A stretch of 21,666 nt of DNA from DAOMOD01 sp035444205 (GTDB lineage: Bacteria; Pseudomonadota; Gammaproteobacteria; Xanthomonadales; BPKI01). A model generated the notes under the pieces. That model saw nothing but the letters and a program-made list of their open reading frames with translations, made no database searches and had not been told where the DNA came from. Made by a program: the position numbers and the translations under genes. Shown here piece after piece: positions 14,698 to 21,643 of the stretch (the stretch's first letter is position 1; every line of letters begins with the position of its first letter). The stretch spans positions 1 to 21,666 of the forward strand of contig DAOMOD010000053.1 in the NCBI GenBank assembly GCA_035444205.1, given 5' to 3'.

Positions 14698-15708
14698 TCA
14701 CGCCACCGCAGGCAGGCTCTCCAGCGACCAGCGCGGCCTGGCCTCGATGGCCAATGCACTATGCTGGCCCGCGGCCAGGCGTAGCGCGCCAGCCATGGCG
14801 ATCATGGCGCCATTGTCGGTGCAGAATTCCAGTCGCGGGAAGTACACGCGGAAACCGTGCCGCGCGGCGTCCGCGGTCAAGCCCTCACGCAGGCGCCGGT
14901 TGGCGCCGACGCCGCCGGCCACCACCAGGCGTTCGCGACCGGTCGCATCAAGCGCGCGCCGGCACTTGATGCGCAGGGTGTCGGTGATCGCCTCCTGGAA
15001 ACCGGCGGCGACATCGGCATGGTCGGCCGGTCCCGCCACCTTGTCGCGGATGGTCAGAAGGGCCTGGGTCTTGAGTCCGGAGAAGCTGAAGTCGAGCCCC
15101 GGGCGATCGGTCATGGGGCGTGCGAAACGAAAGCGCTGCGGATCGCCCCGCTCGGCCAGGCGTGCAAGCTCGGGACCGCCGGGATAGGGCAACCCGAGCA
15201 GCTTGGCGGTCTTGTCGAAGGCCTCGCCGGCGGCATCGTCCAGGGTGTCGCCGATGATGCGGTAGCGGCCGATGCCCTCCACATCGACCAGCATGCTGTG
15301 GCCGCCGGAGACCAGCAGGGTGACGTAGGGCGCCTCGGGCGGGTCGTCCTCCAGCAGCGGCGCCAGCAGGTGCCCTTCCATGTGGTGGATGGCGATTGCC
15401 GGTACGTCGAGGGCGTAGGCCAGGCTGCGCGCGAAGCCGGCACCGACCAGCAGCGCGCCGATCAGGCCGGGGCCGGCGGTGTAGGCGATGCCGCCGAGAT
15501 CGGCGGGCTTCAGGCCGACCTGCTCCAGAAGCTGGCGCACCAGCGGCAACAGGCGTTGGGCATGATCGCGCGAGGCCAGTTCCGGCACCACACCGCCATA
15601 GGCCGCGTGCAGGGCCACCTGGCTGTGCAGCAGGTGCGCCAGCAGGCCGCGGTCGTACGCGTATATGGCGACACCAGTCTCGTCGCAGGAGGTCTCGATG
15701 CCGAGCAC
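14698..15708 (-). CDS. tsaD: tRNA N6-adenosine threonylcarbamoyltransferase TsaD
   Basis: TsaD (Gcp/YgjD) with TsaB and TsaE transfers the threonylcarbamoyl group to A37 of ANN-decoding tRNAs. The 336-residue product (E. coli 337) carries the ASKHA-fold signatures LGIETSCDETG, the metal-binding HHMEGH motif, VTLLVSGGHSMLV, DTLDDAAGEAFDKTAKLLGLPYPGGP, FSFSGLKT and VVAGGVGANRRLREGL. The start is uncertain. GTG at 15708 gives the family N-terminus two residues short of E. coli; TTG at 15747 would add 13 residues with low-bias codons and overlaps the rpsU -10. I prefer the GTG. Its 5' end overlaps the -35 to -10 region of divergent rpsU. Confidence 0.96.
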   Translation of the reverse strand: MLGIETSCDETGVAIYAYDRGLLAHLLHSQVALHAAYGGVVPELASRDHAQRLLPLVRQLLEQVGLKPADLGGIAYTAGPGLIGALLVGAGFARSLAYALDVPAIAIHHMEGHLLAPLLEDDPPEAPYVTLLVSGGHSMLVDVEGIGRYRIIGDTLDDAAGEAFDKTAKLLGLPYPGGPELARLAERGDPQRFRFARPMTDRPGLDFSFSGLKTQALLTIRDKVAGPADHADVAAGFQEAITDTLRIKCRRALDATGRERLVVAGGVGANRRLREGLTADAARHGFRVYFPRLEFCTDNGAMIAMAGALRLAAGQHSALAIEARPRWSLESLPAVA

Positions 15709-15725
15709 CGGGCCTGCGGGGGGCT

Positions 15726-15755
15726 TTGCAATGGTCGATACGCTCAAGGTAGAAT
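15726..15755 (+). promoter_or_regulatory. rpsU promoter
   Basis: TTGCAA (15726-15731) and TAGAAT (15750-15755), separated by 18 bases, match sigma-70 at 4/6 and 5/6. Transcription would start near 15762, giving a leader of about 45 bases. The promoter lies inside or immediately upstream of the divergent tsaD start. Confidence 0.75.
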
Positions 15756-15774
15756 GCCCGGCTTTCCCGGTAGG

Positions 15775-15786
15775 TCGGGATCCCGA
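15775..15786. promoter_or_regulatory. Perfect 12-bp palindrome in the rpsU leader
   Basis: TCGGGATCCCGA reads the same on both strands and lies just downstream of the predicted rpsU start and upstream of the GGAG Shine-Dalgarno. It could bind a regulator or be incidental. Confidence 0.35.
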
Positions 15787-15806
15787 GTGTAGCAACCGGA
15801 GCAGTC

Positions 15807-16022
15807 ATGCCCAACGTCAAAGTCCGCGAGAACGAGCCTTTCGAGTTCGCCCTGCGTCGCTTCAAGCGCACCTGCGAGAAGGCCGGCATCCTGGCCGAAT
15901 CGCGCAAGCGCGAGTTCTACGAGAAGCCCACCCAGGAGCGCAAGCGCAAGGCCGCCGCCGCGGTGAAGCGCCACCTGCGTCGCCTGTCGCGCGAAACCGC
16001 GCGCCGCACGCGCCTGTACTGA
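15807..16022 (+). CDS. rpsU: 30S ribosomal protein S21
   Basis: S21 binds the 30S platform near the anti-Shine-Dalgarno region and is needed for initiation on many mRNAs. The 71-residue basic product is textbook for the family: MPNVKVRENEPFEFALRRFK, the central segment TCEKAGILAESRKREFYEKP and an Arg-rich tail ending RRTRLY. The ATG is preceded by GGAGCAGTC, a good Shine-Dalgarno, and by a well-formed promoter. It is divergent from tsaD and upstream of yqeY, the conserved head of the macromolecular synthesis cluster (rpsU-yqeY-dnaG-rpoD in many proteobacteria). Here dnaG lies 3.7 kb away, with two accessory genes between. Confidence 0.99.
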   Translation: MPNVKVRENEPFEFALRRFKRTCEKAGILAESRKREFYEKPTQERKRKAAAAVKRHLRRLSRETARRTRLY

Positions 16023-16031
16023 TCCGCGCCC

Positions 16032-16048
16032 GACCGGCTACGCCGGTC
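16032..16048 (+). other. 7-bp hairpin between rpsU and yqeY
   Basis: GACCGGC (16032-16038) and GCCGGTC (16042-16048) form a stable hairpin with a 3-base loop, ten bases after the rpsU stop. No T-run follows, so a strong terminator is unlikely; it could stabilise the rpsU 3' end or serve as an RNase processing site. Confidence 0.5.
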
Positions 16049-16070
16049 GCCCAGCCCGATCTTTGCTTCC

Positions 16071-16089
16071 GGCAGGCTTCGCGCCTGCC
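16071..16089 (+). other. Second hairpin between rpsU and yqeY
   Basis: GGCAGGC (16071-16077) and GCCTGCC (16083-16089) pair around a 5-base loop, with a weak T-tract (GTTTAAAG) seven bases later. It may be a partial terminator that lowers yqeY expression relative to rpsU. Confidence 0.45.
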
Positions 16090-16119
16090 GTCTGCGTTTA
16101 AAGCACCCGGAGTATTGCC

Positions 16120-16566
16120 ATGTCTCTCAAGACCCGCATCAGCGACGACATGAAGGCCGCCATGAAGGCCGGCGACAAGCCGCGCCTCGGCACCATCCGC
16201 CTGATCCAGGCGGCCATCAAGCAGCGCGAGGTGGACGAGCGCATCGAACTCGACGATGCCCAGGTGCTCTCGGTGCTGGAGAAGATGCTGAAGCAGCGCC
16301 GCGACTCGGTGACCCAGTACGAGGCGGCCGGACGGCAGGACCTGGCCGACGTGGAGAAGGCGGAGATCGTGGTGATCGAGGCCTACATGCCGGCGCAGTT
16401 GTCCGAGGCCGAACTGGCCGAGGCGGTCGCCGCCGCCGTCGCCGAGTCCGGCGCCGCCGGCCCGCAGGACATGGGCAAGGTCATGGGCCTGCTCAAGGGG
16501 CGCCTGGCCGGCCGTGCCGACATGGGCCGCGTGTCGACCCTGGTGAAGGCGCGCCTGGCCGGATAG
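16120..16566 (+). CDS. yqeY: GatB/YqeY domain protein
   Basis: The 148-residue protein is a stand-alone YqeY, homologous to the tRNA-binding tail domain of GatB (Asp/Glu-tRNA amidotransferase); the cellular role is not settled. The family layout is clear: an N-terminal helical half (LKTRISDDMKAAMKAGDK, RLIQAAIKQREVDER, LEKMLKQRRDSVTQYEAAGR), then the compact C-terminal helices (EIVVIEAYMPAQLSEAEL, GPQDMGKVMGLLKGRLAG, GRVSTLVKARLAG). The start is good: CGGAG lies 7 bases before the ATG. It follows rpsU by 97 bases with two hairpins between and is likely read from the rpsU promoter. The expected downstream neighbour dnaG is displaced. Confidence 0.95.
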   Translation: MSLKTRISDDMKAAMKAGDKPRLGTIRLIQAAIKQREVDERIELDDAQVLSVLEKMLKQRRDSVTQYEAAGRQDLADVEKAEIVVIEAYMPAQLSEAELAEAVAAAVAESGAAGPQDMGKVMGLLKGRLAGRADMGRVSTLVKARLAG

Positions 16567-16718
16567 AAGGCCGAGGACGACGCGCAAGGCACTGTTCCTT
16601 GTCGGAATAATCTGCGCCCAAGGAAGAGGTAATACACGCGTCAGGCACGCCCGCGTGGGGATGGCGAAGCTGGTGGTCAGGCGGACCGTGGGGGTTCGCC
16701 CTCCACCGGGATCCGACC

Positions 16719-17867
16719 ATGAAGCCTGTCCGTGTCACCCTTGTCGCCAAGCTCGTCCTTCTCGTCCTGCTCGCCCTGGCCGCGACGGAAATCCCGGCCG
16801 CTACCTACTGCGCCGGCACGGTGGCGCAACTCCAGTCGGCGATCGCCAGCATCAACCAGAGCGAGTATGAGGACTTCGATCTCCGCATCCGCAGCGGCTA
16901 CTACACGCTGGCGCCAGTGGCCGGGCAGCAGCACGCGCTGCGCATCTCTCGCTGGTTCCGTCCCGCCGCGGGCCAGACCGGCCAGTTGCGCATCTCGGGC
17001 GGCTGGAACGCGGGCTGCACCCAGCAGGCGACGAACATGAGCGCCGCCAACAGCACCGTGCTGGACGGCCAGGGGCAGACCGGGATCCTCGAGGTCCGTC
17101 CGAACGTGTTCGGCTACATCGACTTTCCGCTGCATCAGACCCTGCGCATCGACAGCCTGCTGTTCTACCGTGGGGCGAGTCCGTCGGGGTTTCCAGGCGG
17201 CCTGTACTTCAATCAGAATTCCGTGCCTGCCGGAGGCACTGAGACCGAGTTCACGCTGGTGGTCGAGCGGGTGCGCTTCGACGATTGCCACGATGCGCTC
17301 TATCTCGGACGACACTACGGTGCCCTGGTGCGCAATTCAGTATTCGTCGGCAATACGGGAGCCTATGGATCGGCAATGAACATCGTGGCCACCGAAGGCA
17401 GCGCCTGGGTCTACAACAACACCTTTCGATACAACCATTCGACGGACCCAAGCTTTGCGTCGATCGTTTATCTCCAAGGCACGGCGACACGCTACTTCCA
17501 CAACAACATCGTCGCCGACAGTGTCCTCCCGCCGTCCGCCAGCCACGAAATCTATCTGAGTAACGGCACCACCTTCCTCCGCAACAACCGCATTGCCTCG
17601 CCGATTCGTCTGGGCGGTACGGCAGCCGCCGTACCGAATGGCAATACCACCGCCAACCCGGGCTTCAAGAACGCCTTCGACGTGCGCCTGGGTGACGCCT
17701 CGCCGCTGCGCGACTTCGGTCTTGCCGTGACCCCCGGCTACAGCATCGGCAATGTGGACTTCGACGGCAGTCCGCGCCTTCAGGGGGCATTTCCGGAGCC
17801 GGGGGCCTTCGAGCTGGCGCCGTTGCCGGCTCTGCCGGCGGCGGTGTTCGGTAACGGTTTCGAATGA
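16719..17867 (+). CDS. Exported right-handed beta-helix-type protein ending in F-G-N-G-F-E
   Basis: The 382-residue product has a Sec signal peptide (VTLVAKLVLLVLLALAATEIPAA, cleavage near residue 28). The mature region has a repeated pattern typical of parallel beta-helix surface proteins: short strands with Asn/Gly/Ser turns, such as VERVRFDDCHDALYLGRHYG, VRNSVFVGNTGAYGSAMNIV and WVYNNTFRYNHSTD, followed by the ending FDGSPRLQGAFPEPGAFE seen in choice-of-anchor proteins. A pectate-lyase-like or adhesin role is possible; no catalytic residues are recognised. The C-terminus is VFGNGFE, matching the FSDGFE ending at 9554. Start: ATG at 16719, with a weak CGGGAT Shine-Dalgarno. The final 88 bases overlap antisense with the S41 peptidase. 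Gene and neighbour interrupt the rpsU-yqeY-dnaG cluster. Confidence 0.85.
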   Translation: MKPVRVTLVAKLVLLVLLALAATEIPAATYCAGTVAQLQSAIASINQSEYEDFDLRIRSGYYTLAPVAGQQHALRISRWFRPAAGQTGQLRISGGWNAGCTQQATNMSAANSTVLDGQGQTGILEVRPNVFGYIDFPLHQTLRIDSLLFYRGASPSGFPGGLYFNQNSVPAGGTETEFTLVVERVRFDDCHDALYLGRHYGALVRNSVFVGNTGAYGSAMNIVATEGSAWVYNNTFRYNHSTDPSFASIVYLQGTATRYFHNNIVADSVLPPSASHEIYLSNGTTFLRNNRIASPIRLGGTAAAVPNGNTTANPGFKNAFDVRLGDASPLRDFGLAVTPGYSIGNVDFDGSPRLQGAFPEPGAFELAPLPALPAAVFGNGFE

Positions 17868-19684
17868 GGACTTGTCCCCGTCTGGCTTAGCAAGGCCAAC
17901 GCCCGCGCCAGCACCGGGTCGGTTCCGGCGCGGATGTCCTCAAGCGTGGGGCGCACCTCGATATCGGGCAGTACACCCACCCCGACGAAGGTGGAACCGT
18001 CCGGCCACTCGTCGCGCTTGACGCAGATGCGTGCGCTGCCGCCGCCGGGTAGATCGATGAACAGGGGCTGGCCGGTGCTGCCGCCGCTCGGCTCGCCGAT
18101 GATCGGGCCGCGGCGCATCAGGCGGAAGGCGGCCGCGGTGTCCTCGGCGGCAGAATAGGTGCGCGCGTCGATCAGCATGACGACCGGGCCACGGAAAGTG
18201 CGCTCGCGCTCGCGCCGATACGGCTCACCACCGAGATCGCGCCAGCGCAGCGGCGTCTGGGCACCGCTTCGTGCGCGATCCAGCGCGTCGCCGACGCGGT
18301 GGCGACTGCTGGTGCCCTGCAGCGGCTCGGCCGAGAGCCAGGTGAGGATGTCCCAGCCGTGCGTGGTGGAGCCGCCGCCATTGCCGCGCAGATCGAGGAT
18401 CAGGCCGCGTGCGGCCATGATGTCATCGAGGTGTTCCTCGAACAGACGCAGGGCGGCATCGCTGCCGAACTGTCGCGCTTGCAGCACCGCAATCCCGTCT
18501 GTACGCACCTCGAAGGTCTCGGTGGGCGGCGGCTCGATGCGGCCGTAGCCATTCCGCGGCGCGCGCACTTCGATGGTATCGCTACTGGCCTTGCGCAGCC
18601 TGAGCAGGACCGGAGTCTCGGCGGCGCCGGCCAGCAGCCGGTAGTCGTACACGCGCACCGCACGATCCTGCGCGGTGGAAGCGCCGATGAAAGGTGCCAC
18701 GGAACGCTCCGCATAGGCGTGCACGTCCTCGCCGTCGATGCCGAGCACCACGTCGCCCACGTCGATGCCGAGTGCGGAGAGCACCCGGCTGGCGACGGCC
18801 GTCACCACCACCTCCCCATCGACCAGCGCGGTACGCATGGGCGGACGCGACAGCAACTGCGCGTGCAGTGCCTGCGGCGGCGAAACGCTGCTGTGGCCGT
18901 CCTCAAGCAGCGCCGCGAAACGCATCAGTATGCGGTAGTAGGCGGCCGTATCCGCCGCCGCCAGCACCTGCGGCACGAAATCGAGGAAGGCCTGGTCCCA
19001 GTCGAGTTCCGGAACCTGGTCGAACCAGACAAAGCCATCACGCGCCTCGCTCCACAGACGCGACAGGCCGGCCACACGCTCGGCTTCAGACAGCCTGTCG
19101 TGGTTCCCGCCAGCCAGGGCCGGCGCCTCGGCCAGCCGCGTGGCCACCGCCTCGCGCCGGCGCGCCGCCTGAAATCTGGGTGTCTGCACCAGCGCCTGCA
19201 CATGGCGATCCTCCAGCAACCGATCCAGCGCCCCCGGATGCCAGCCGATGCGTTGCAGCGCCTCCAGGGCATCGAGCGCGGCCTCGACTTCGCCCAGGCG
19301 CGCGTGCACCTTCACCTTGTCGATCAGGAAGTTGTAGCGTCGGTAGTGCAGATGGAGGTTGCCCTCGGCGAGATCACGGTGCAGCGGCTCGTCGAGCAGG
19401 GCCAGGCCACGGTCGAGGTCGGCCACCACCTCGCGCAGCGCCTCCACCGATGCGTCAGCGCCGCGCCAGATCACCTCGCTGTGGCGGTCGCGGTATTCCG
19501 AGACCCGGTCGTAAACCTCGATCGCCGGCGAACGGGGCTCCGCCTTGGCGACCGTTGCGGAAACCGCCAAGGCCAAGGTCACCGCGGACAGCGCAACGCA
19601 CGCGGAGGAAAGGCGGATGGCCTGTGTCCGGGAAATCGACGACGTATCGGACGTCAAGCAACCCGTGGTCGGAAAATCGTTCAT
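17780..19684 (-). CDS. Exported S41-family peptidase
   Basis: The 634-residue protein begins with a signal peptide (hydrophobic LSSACVALSAVTLALAVSATVAKA, cleavage after Ala48), so it acts outside the cytoplasm. A helical N-terminal region (~50-230) precedes the S41 core: FAALLEDGHSSV, a PDZ-like SALGIDVGDVVLGIDGEDVHAY, the strand GLILDLRGNGGGS and the catalytic-serine segment LIDARTYSAAED with Ser511, followed by IIGEPSGGSTGQ. It belongs to the tricorn/CtpA-like serine hydrolases; a Lys general base was not identified. The last ~35 residues after LARALALLS are low complexity and antisense to the beta-helix gene, and look like readthrough into repeat sequence rather than conserved domain. Start: ATG at 19684. 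It is divergent from dnaG (86 bases). Confidence 0.9.
   Translation of the reverse strand: MNDFPTTGCLTSDTSSISRTQAIRLSSACVALSAVTLALAVSATVAKAEPRSPAIEVYDRVSEYRDRHSEVIWRGADASVEALREVVADLDRGLALLDEPLHRDLAEGNLHLHYRRYNFLIDKVKVHARLGEVEAALDALEALQRIGWHPGALDRLLEDRHVQALVQTPRFQAARRREAVATRLAEAPALAGGNHDRLSEAERVAGLSRLWSEARDGFVWFDQVPELDWDQAFLDFVPQVLAAADTAAYYRILMRFAALLEDGHSSVSPPQALHAQLLSRPPMRTALVDGEVVVTAVASRVLSALGIDVGDVVLGIDGEDVHAYAERSVAPFIGASTAQDRAVRVYDYRLLAGAAETPVLLRLRKASSDTIEVRAPRNGYGRIEPPPTETFEVRTDGIAVLQARQFGSDAALRLFEEHLDDIMAARGLILDLRGNGGGSTTHGWDILTWLSAEPLQGTSSRHRVGDALDRARSGAQTPLRWRDLGGEPYRRERERTFRGPVVMLIDARTYSAAEDTAAAFRLMRRGPIIGEPSGGSTGQPLFIDLPGGGSARICVKRDEWPDGSTFVGVGVLPDIEVRPTLEDIRAGTDPVLARALALLSQTGTSPHSKPLPNTAAGRAGNGASSKAPGSGNAP
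17865..17892. repeat. 28-bp dispersed repeat, copy B
   Basis: Copy B matches the repeat at 5937-5964 at 25 of 28 positions. It begins with the TGA stop codon of the beta-helix gene and lies wholly within the 3' end of the S41 frame, where it encodes LSQTGTSPH. Confidence 0.65.
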
Positions 19685-19758
19685 CTGGCTTGTTCCCGGT
19701 TCGTCCTGGTGTCTTGGCGTTCTCCGCGGTTCCCCTGCTTGTCACCTTCCCCGCACCT

Positions 19759-19764
19759 TACAAT
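19759..19764 (+). promoter_or_regulatory. -10 element candidate for dnaG
   Basis: TACAAT (19759-19764) matches sigma-70 -10 at 5 of 6 bases and ends six bases before the dnaG ATG at 19771, so the expected start site coincides with the start codon. TTGTCA (19739-19744) would serve as -35 only with a short 14-base spacer. Confidence 0.5.
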
Positions 19765-19770
19765 CGACGC

Positions 19771-21486
19771 ATGTCCGGCCGCATCCCCAACGGTTTCGTC
19801 GATGACCTGCTGTCGCGCCTCGACATCGTCGAGGTCATCGAATCGCGGGTACCGCTGAAACGCGCCGGTCGTGAGTACAAGGCCTGCTGCCCGTTCCACG
19901 ACGAGCGCACGCCAAGCTTCACGGTGAGCCCGCACAAGCAGTTCTATCACTGCTTCGGCTGCGGTGCGCACGGGACCGCGATCGGCTTTCTGATGGAGTT
20001 CGACCGCCTGGAGTTCCGCGATGCCGTGGAGGAACTTGCCGGCCGCGCCGGGCTCAAGGTGCCCTACGAGCGCGACAGCCAGCCGCACGAAGACCGTAGC
20101 GACCAGTACGAGGTGCTGGCCGCCGCCGCGCGCTGGTTCGAGGGCCAGCTCAAGCTTTCCGAGCGCGCCCGCGCCTATCTCGACCGCCGCGGCGTGGGCG
20201 AGGAACTGCGCCAGCAGTTTCAGCTCGGCTACGCGCCGGATGCCTGGGACGGCCTGCTCAAGGCACTGGGCGGTTCGCCGGCGCGCATCAAGGAGATGGA
20301 GACCGGTGGACTGCTGATTGCCGGCGATCGCGGCGGCCACTACGACCGCTTCCGCGACCGGGTCATCTTCCCCATCCACGACCGCCGCGGCCGACCCATT
20401 GCGTTCGGCGGGCGCATCCTCGACACCGGCGAGCCCAAGTACCTCAATTCGCCGGAGACGCCCTTGTTCCACAAGGGCCGCCAGCTCTACGGCCTGTGGC
20501 AGGCGCGCCAGGCGCGCGGCAAGCTGGAGCGGCTGATGGTGGTCGAGGGCTACATGGACGTGATCGCCCTGTTCCAGCACGGCCTGCCGATCGCCGTGGC
20601 CACACTCGGCACCGCCACCACCCGCGAGCACGCGGAAATGCTGTTCCGCAACGCGCCCGATGTGTTCTTCTGCTTCGATGGCGACCGCGCCGGACGCCAG
20701 GCGGCGTGGCGTGCGGTGGAATCGGTGCTGCCGCGCATGCGCGACGGCCGCCAGGCGTTCTTCCTGTTCCTGCCGGACGGCGAGGATCCCGATTCGCTGG
20801 TGCGCAGCGAGGGCGAATCCGGGCTCAGGCAGCGCATGGATGAAGCCGTGCCACTGTCGGAGTTCGTGCTGCGCACGCTGGCCGAAGATGCCGATCTGGC
20901 GACGGTCGAGGGTCGCTCGCGACTGGCCGAGCGTGCCCGCCCGCTGCTCGACGCGGTGCCCGACGGCAGCTTTCGCGACCTGATGCGTGATGAGTTGCGG
21001 CGCCGCACCGGGGTCACCGGGCGAACGCCGCGCCCGGCCACGCTCAGGCGCAGCGGCTCGACGCGCGACATGCAGCGTACGCCGCTGCGCGATGCCATCG
21101 GCCTGCTGCTGCAGAACCCGCGTCTGGTCGAGTCGCTTGAGCCGCCCTACCTGTTCGGCGCGCTCGACCTGCCCGGCATCCCGTTGCTGACCGAGTTGAT
21201 GGAGCTGTGCCGGCAGCGTCCGGACGCCAACACCGCGGTGCTGCTGCAGCACTTCGAAGGCCGCGAGGAGCAGGCCGCGCTGGCCAGGCTGGCTACCCAG
21301 ACCTGGCCGCTGGAACGCGCTCAGGAGAAGGCGGAGTTTCTCGGCGCCGTGTCCCAGTTGAACCGCCAGTTCTTCACCCGTCGTGTGGAGGAGCTGTCAC
21401 GCAAACAGGCGGAGGTCGGCCTGAGCGAGGACGAAAAGCGCGAACTGCGCGACGCACTCAAGGCTCGCGCTGCCGTGATCGGGTAG
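19771..21486 (+). CDS. dnaG: DNA primase DnaG
   Basis: DnaG makes RNA primers for replication at the DnaB helicase. The 571-residue product (E. coli 581) has all three domains: the N-terminal zinc-binding domain with Cys40, His43, Cys61 and Cys64 (CPFHDERTPSF, YHCFGCGAHG), the RNA polymerase core with the TOPRIM residues Glu259 (VVEGYMDVIAL) and Asp303/Asp305 (FDGDRAGRQAA), and the C-terminal helicase-binding region. An upstream extension of the frame to 18694 is antisense to the S41 peptidase and is rejected. No Shine-Dalgarno precedes the ATG; the close -10 implies a leaderless mRNA. dnaG therefore appears to have its own promoter rather than reading from rpsU. rpoD, its usual downstream partner, is not in the window. 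Confidence 0.98.
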   Translation: MSGRIPNGFVDDLLSRLDIVEVIESRVPLKRAGREYKACCPFHDERTPSFTVSPHKQFYHCFGCGAHGTAIGFLMEFDRLEFRDAVEELAGRAGLKVPYERDSQPHEDRSDQYEVLAAAARWFEGQLKLSERARAYLDRRGVGEELRQQFQLGYAPDAWDGLLKALGGSPARIKEMETGGLLIAGDRGGHYDRFRDRVIFPIHDRRGRPIAFGGRILDTGEPKYLNSPETPLFHKGRQLYGLWQARQARGKLERLMVVEGYMDVIALFQHGLPIAVATLGTATTREHAEMLFRNAPDVFFCFDGDRAGRQAAWRAVESVLPRMRDGRQAFFLFLPDGEDPDSLVRSEGESGLRQRMDEAVPLSEFVLRTLAEDADLATVEGRSRLAERARPLLDAVPDGSFRDLMRDELRRRTGVTGRTPRPATLRRSGSTRDMQRTPLRDAIGLLLQNPRLVESLEPPYLFGALDLPGIPLLTELMELCRQRPDANTAVLLQHFEGREEQAALARLATQTWPLERAQEKAEFLGAVSQLNRQFFTRRVEELSRKQAEVGLSEDEKRELRDALKARAAVIG

Positions 21487-21495
21487 CCCGCGGCT

Positions 21496-21528
21496 CTCAC
21501 AACCACTCCGCAGCGGGATGGTTGTGAG
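21496..21528. repeat. 10-bp inverted repeat downstream of dnaG
   Basis: CTCACAACCA (21496-21505) and TGGTTGTGAG (21519-21528) form a perfect 10-bp stem with a 13-base loop that can pair internally (CCGC-A-GCGG). It lies nine bases after the dnaG stop. No T-run follows, so it is more likely an mRNA 3'-end stabiliser or REP-type element than a classic terminator. Confidence 0.55.
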
Positions 21529-21580
21529 CGTTGCGCACTATTGACCCGGTGGGAATGCACCTGAATGTCAAACCCGAAAC

Positions 21581-21643
21581 CGTTCGCCCTGAGGAGCGCG
21601 CATAGCGCGCGTCTCGCACGCGGGAAGGGCCATGGAAGGCCCT
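21581..21643. repeat. REP-like palindromic element
   Basis: The sequence CGTTCGCCCTGAG opens a palindromic stretch with GCGCGC (21596-21601) and GCGCGC (21605-21610) as an inner stem and GCCCT / AGGGC (21586-21590 / 21626-21630) as outer arms. A second stem AGGGCC / GGCCCT (21626-21631 / 21638-21643) follows. The GTTCGCCCTGAG ... AGGGC layout resembles intergenic REP sequences common in pseudomonads and xanthomonads. The assignment rests on pattern only. Confidence 0.5.

Noticed and set aside
18299..19858. 519-residue plus-strand frame across the S41 peptidase
   Set aside because: Antisense to a clearly recognisable S41 peptidase; the product is Gln/His/Arg-rich with no domain and runs into dnaG in the wrong frame.
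19681..21252. 523-residue minus-strand frame inside dnaG
   Set aside because: Shadow of dnaG; composition is that of a frame opposite high-GC codons and no family is recognised.
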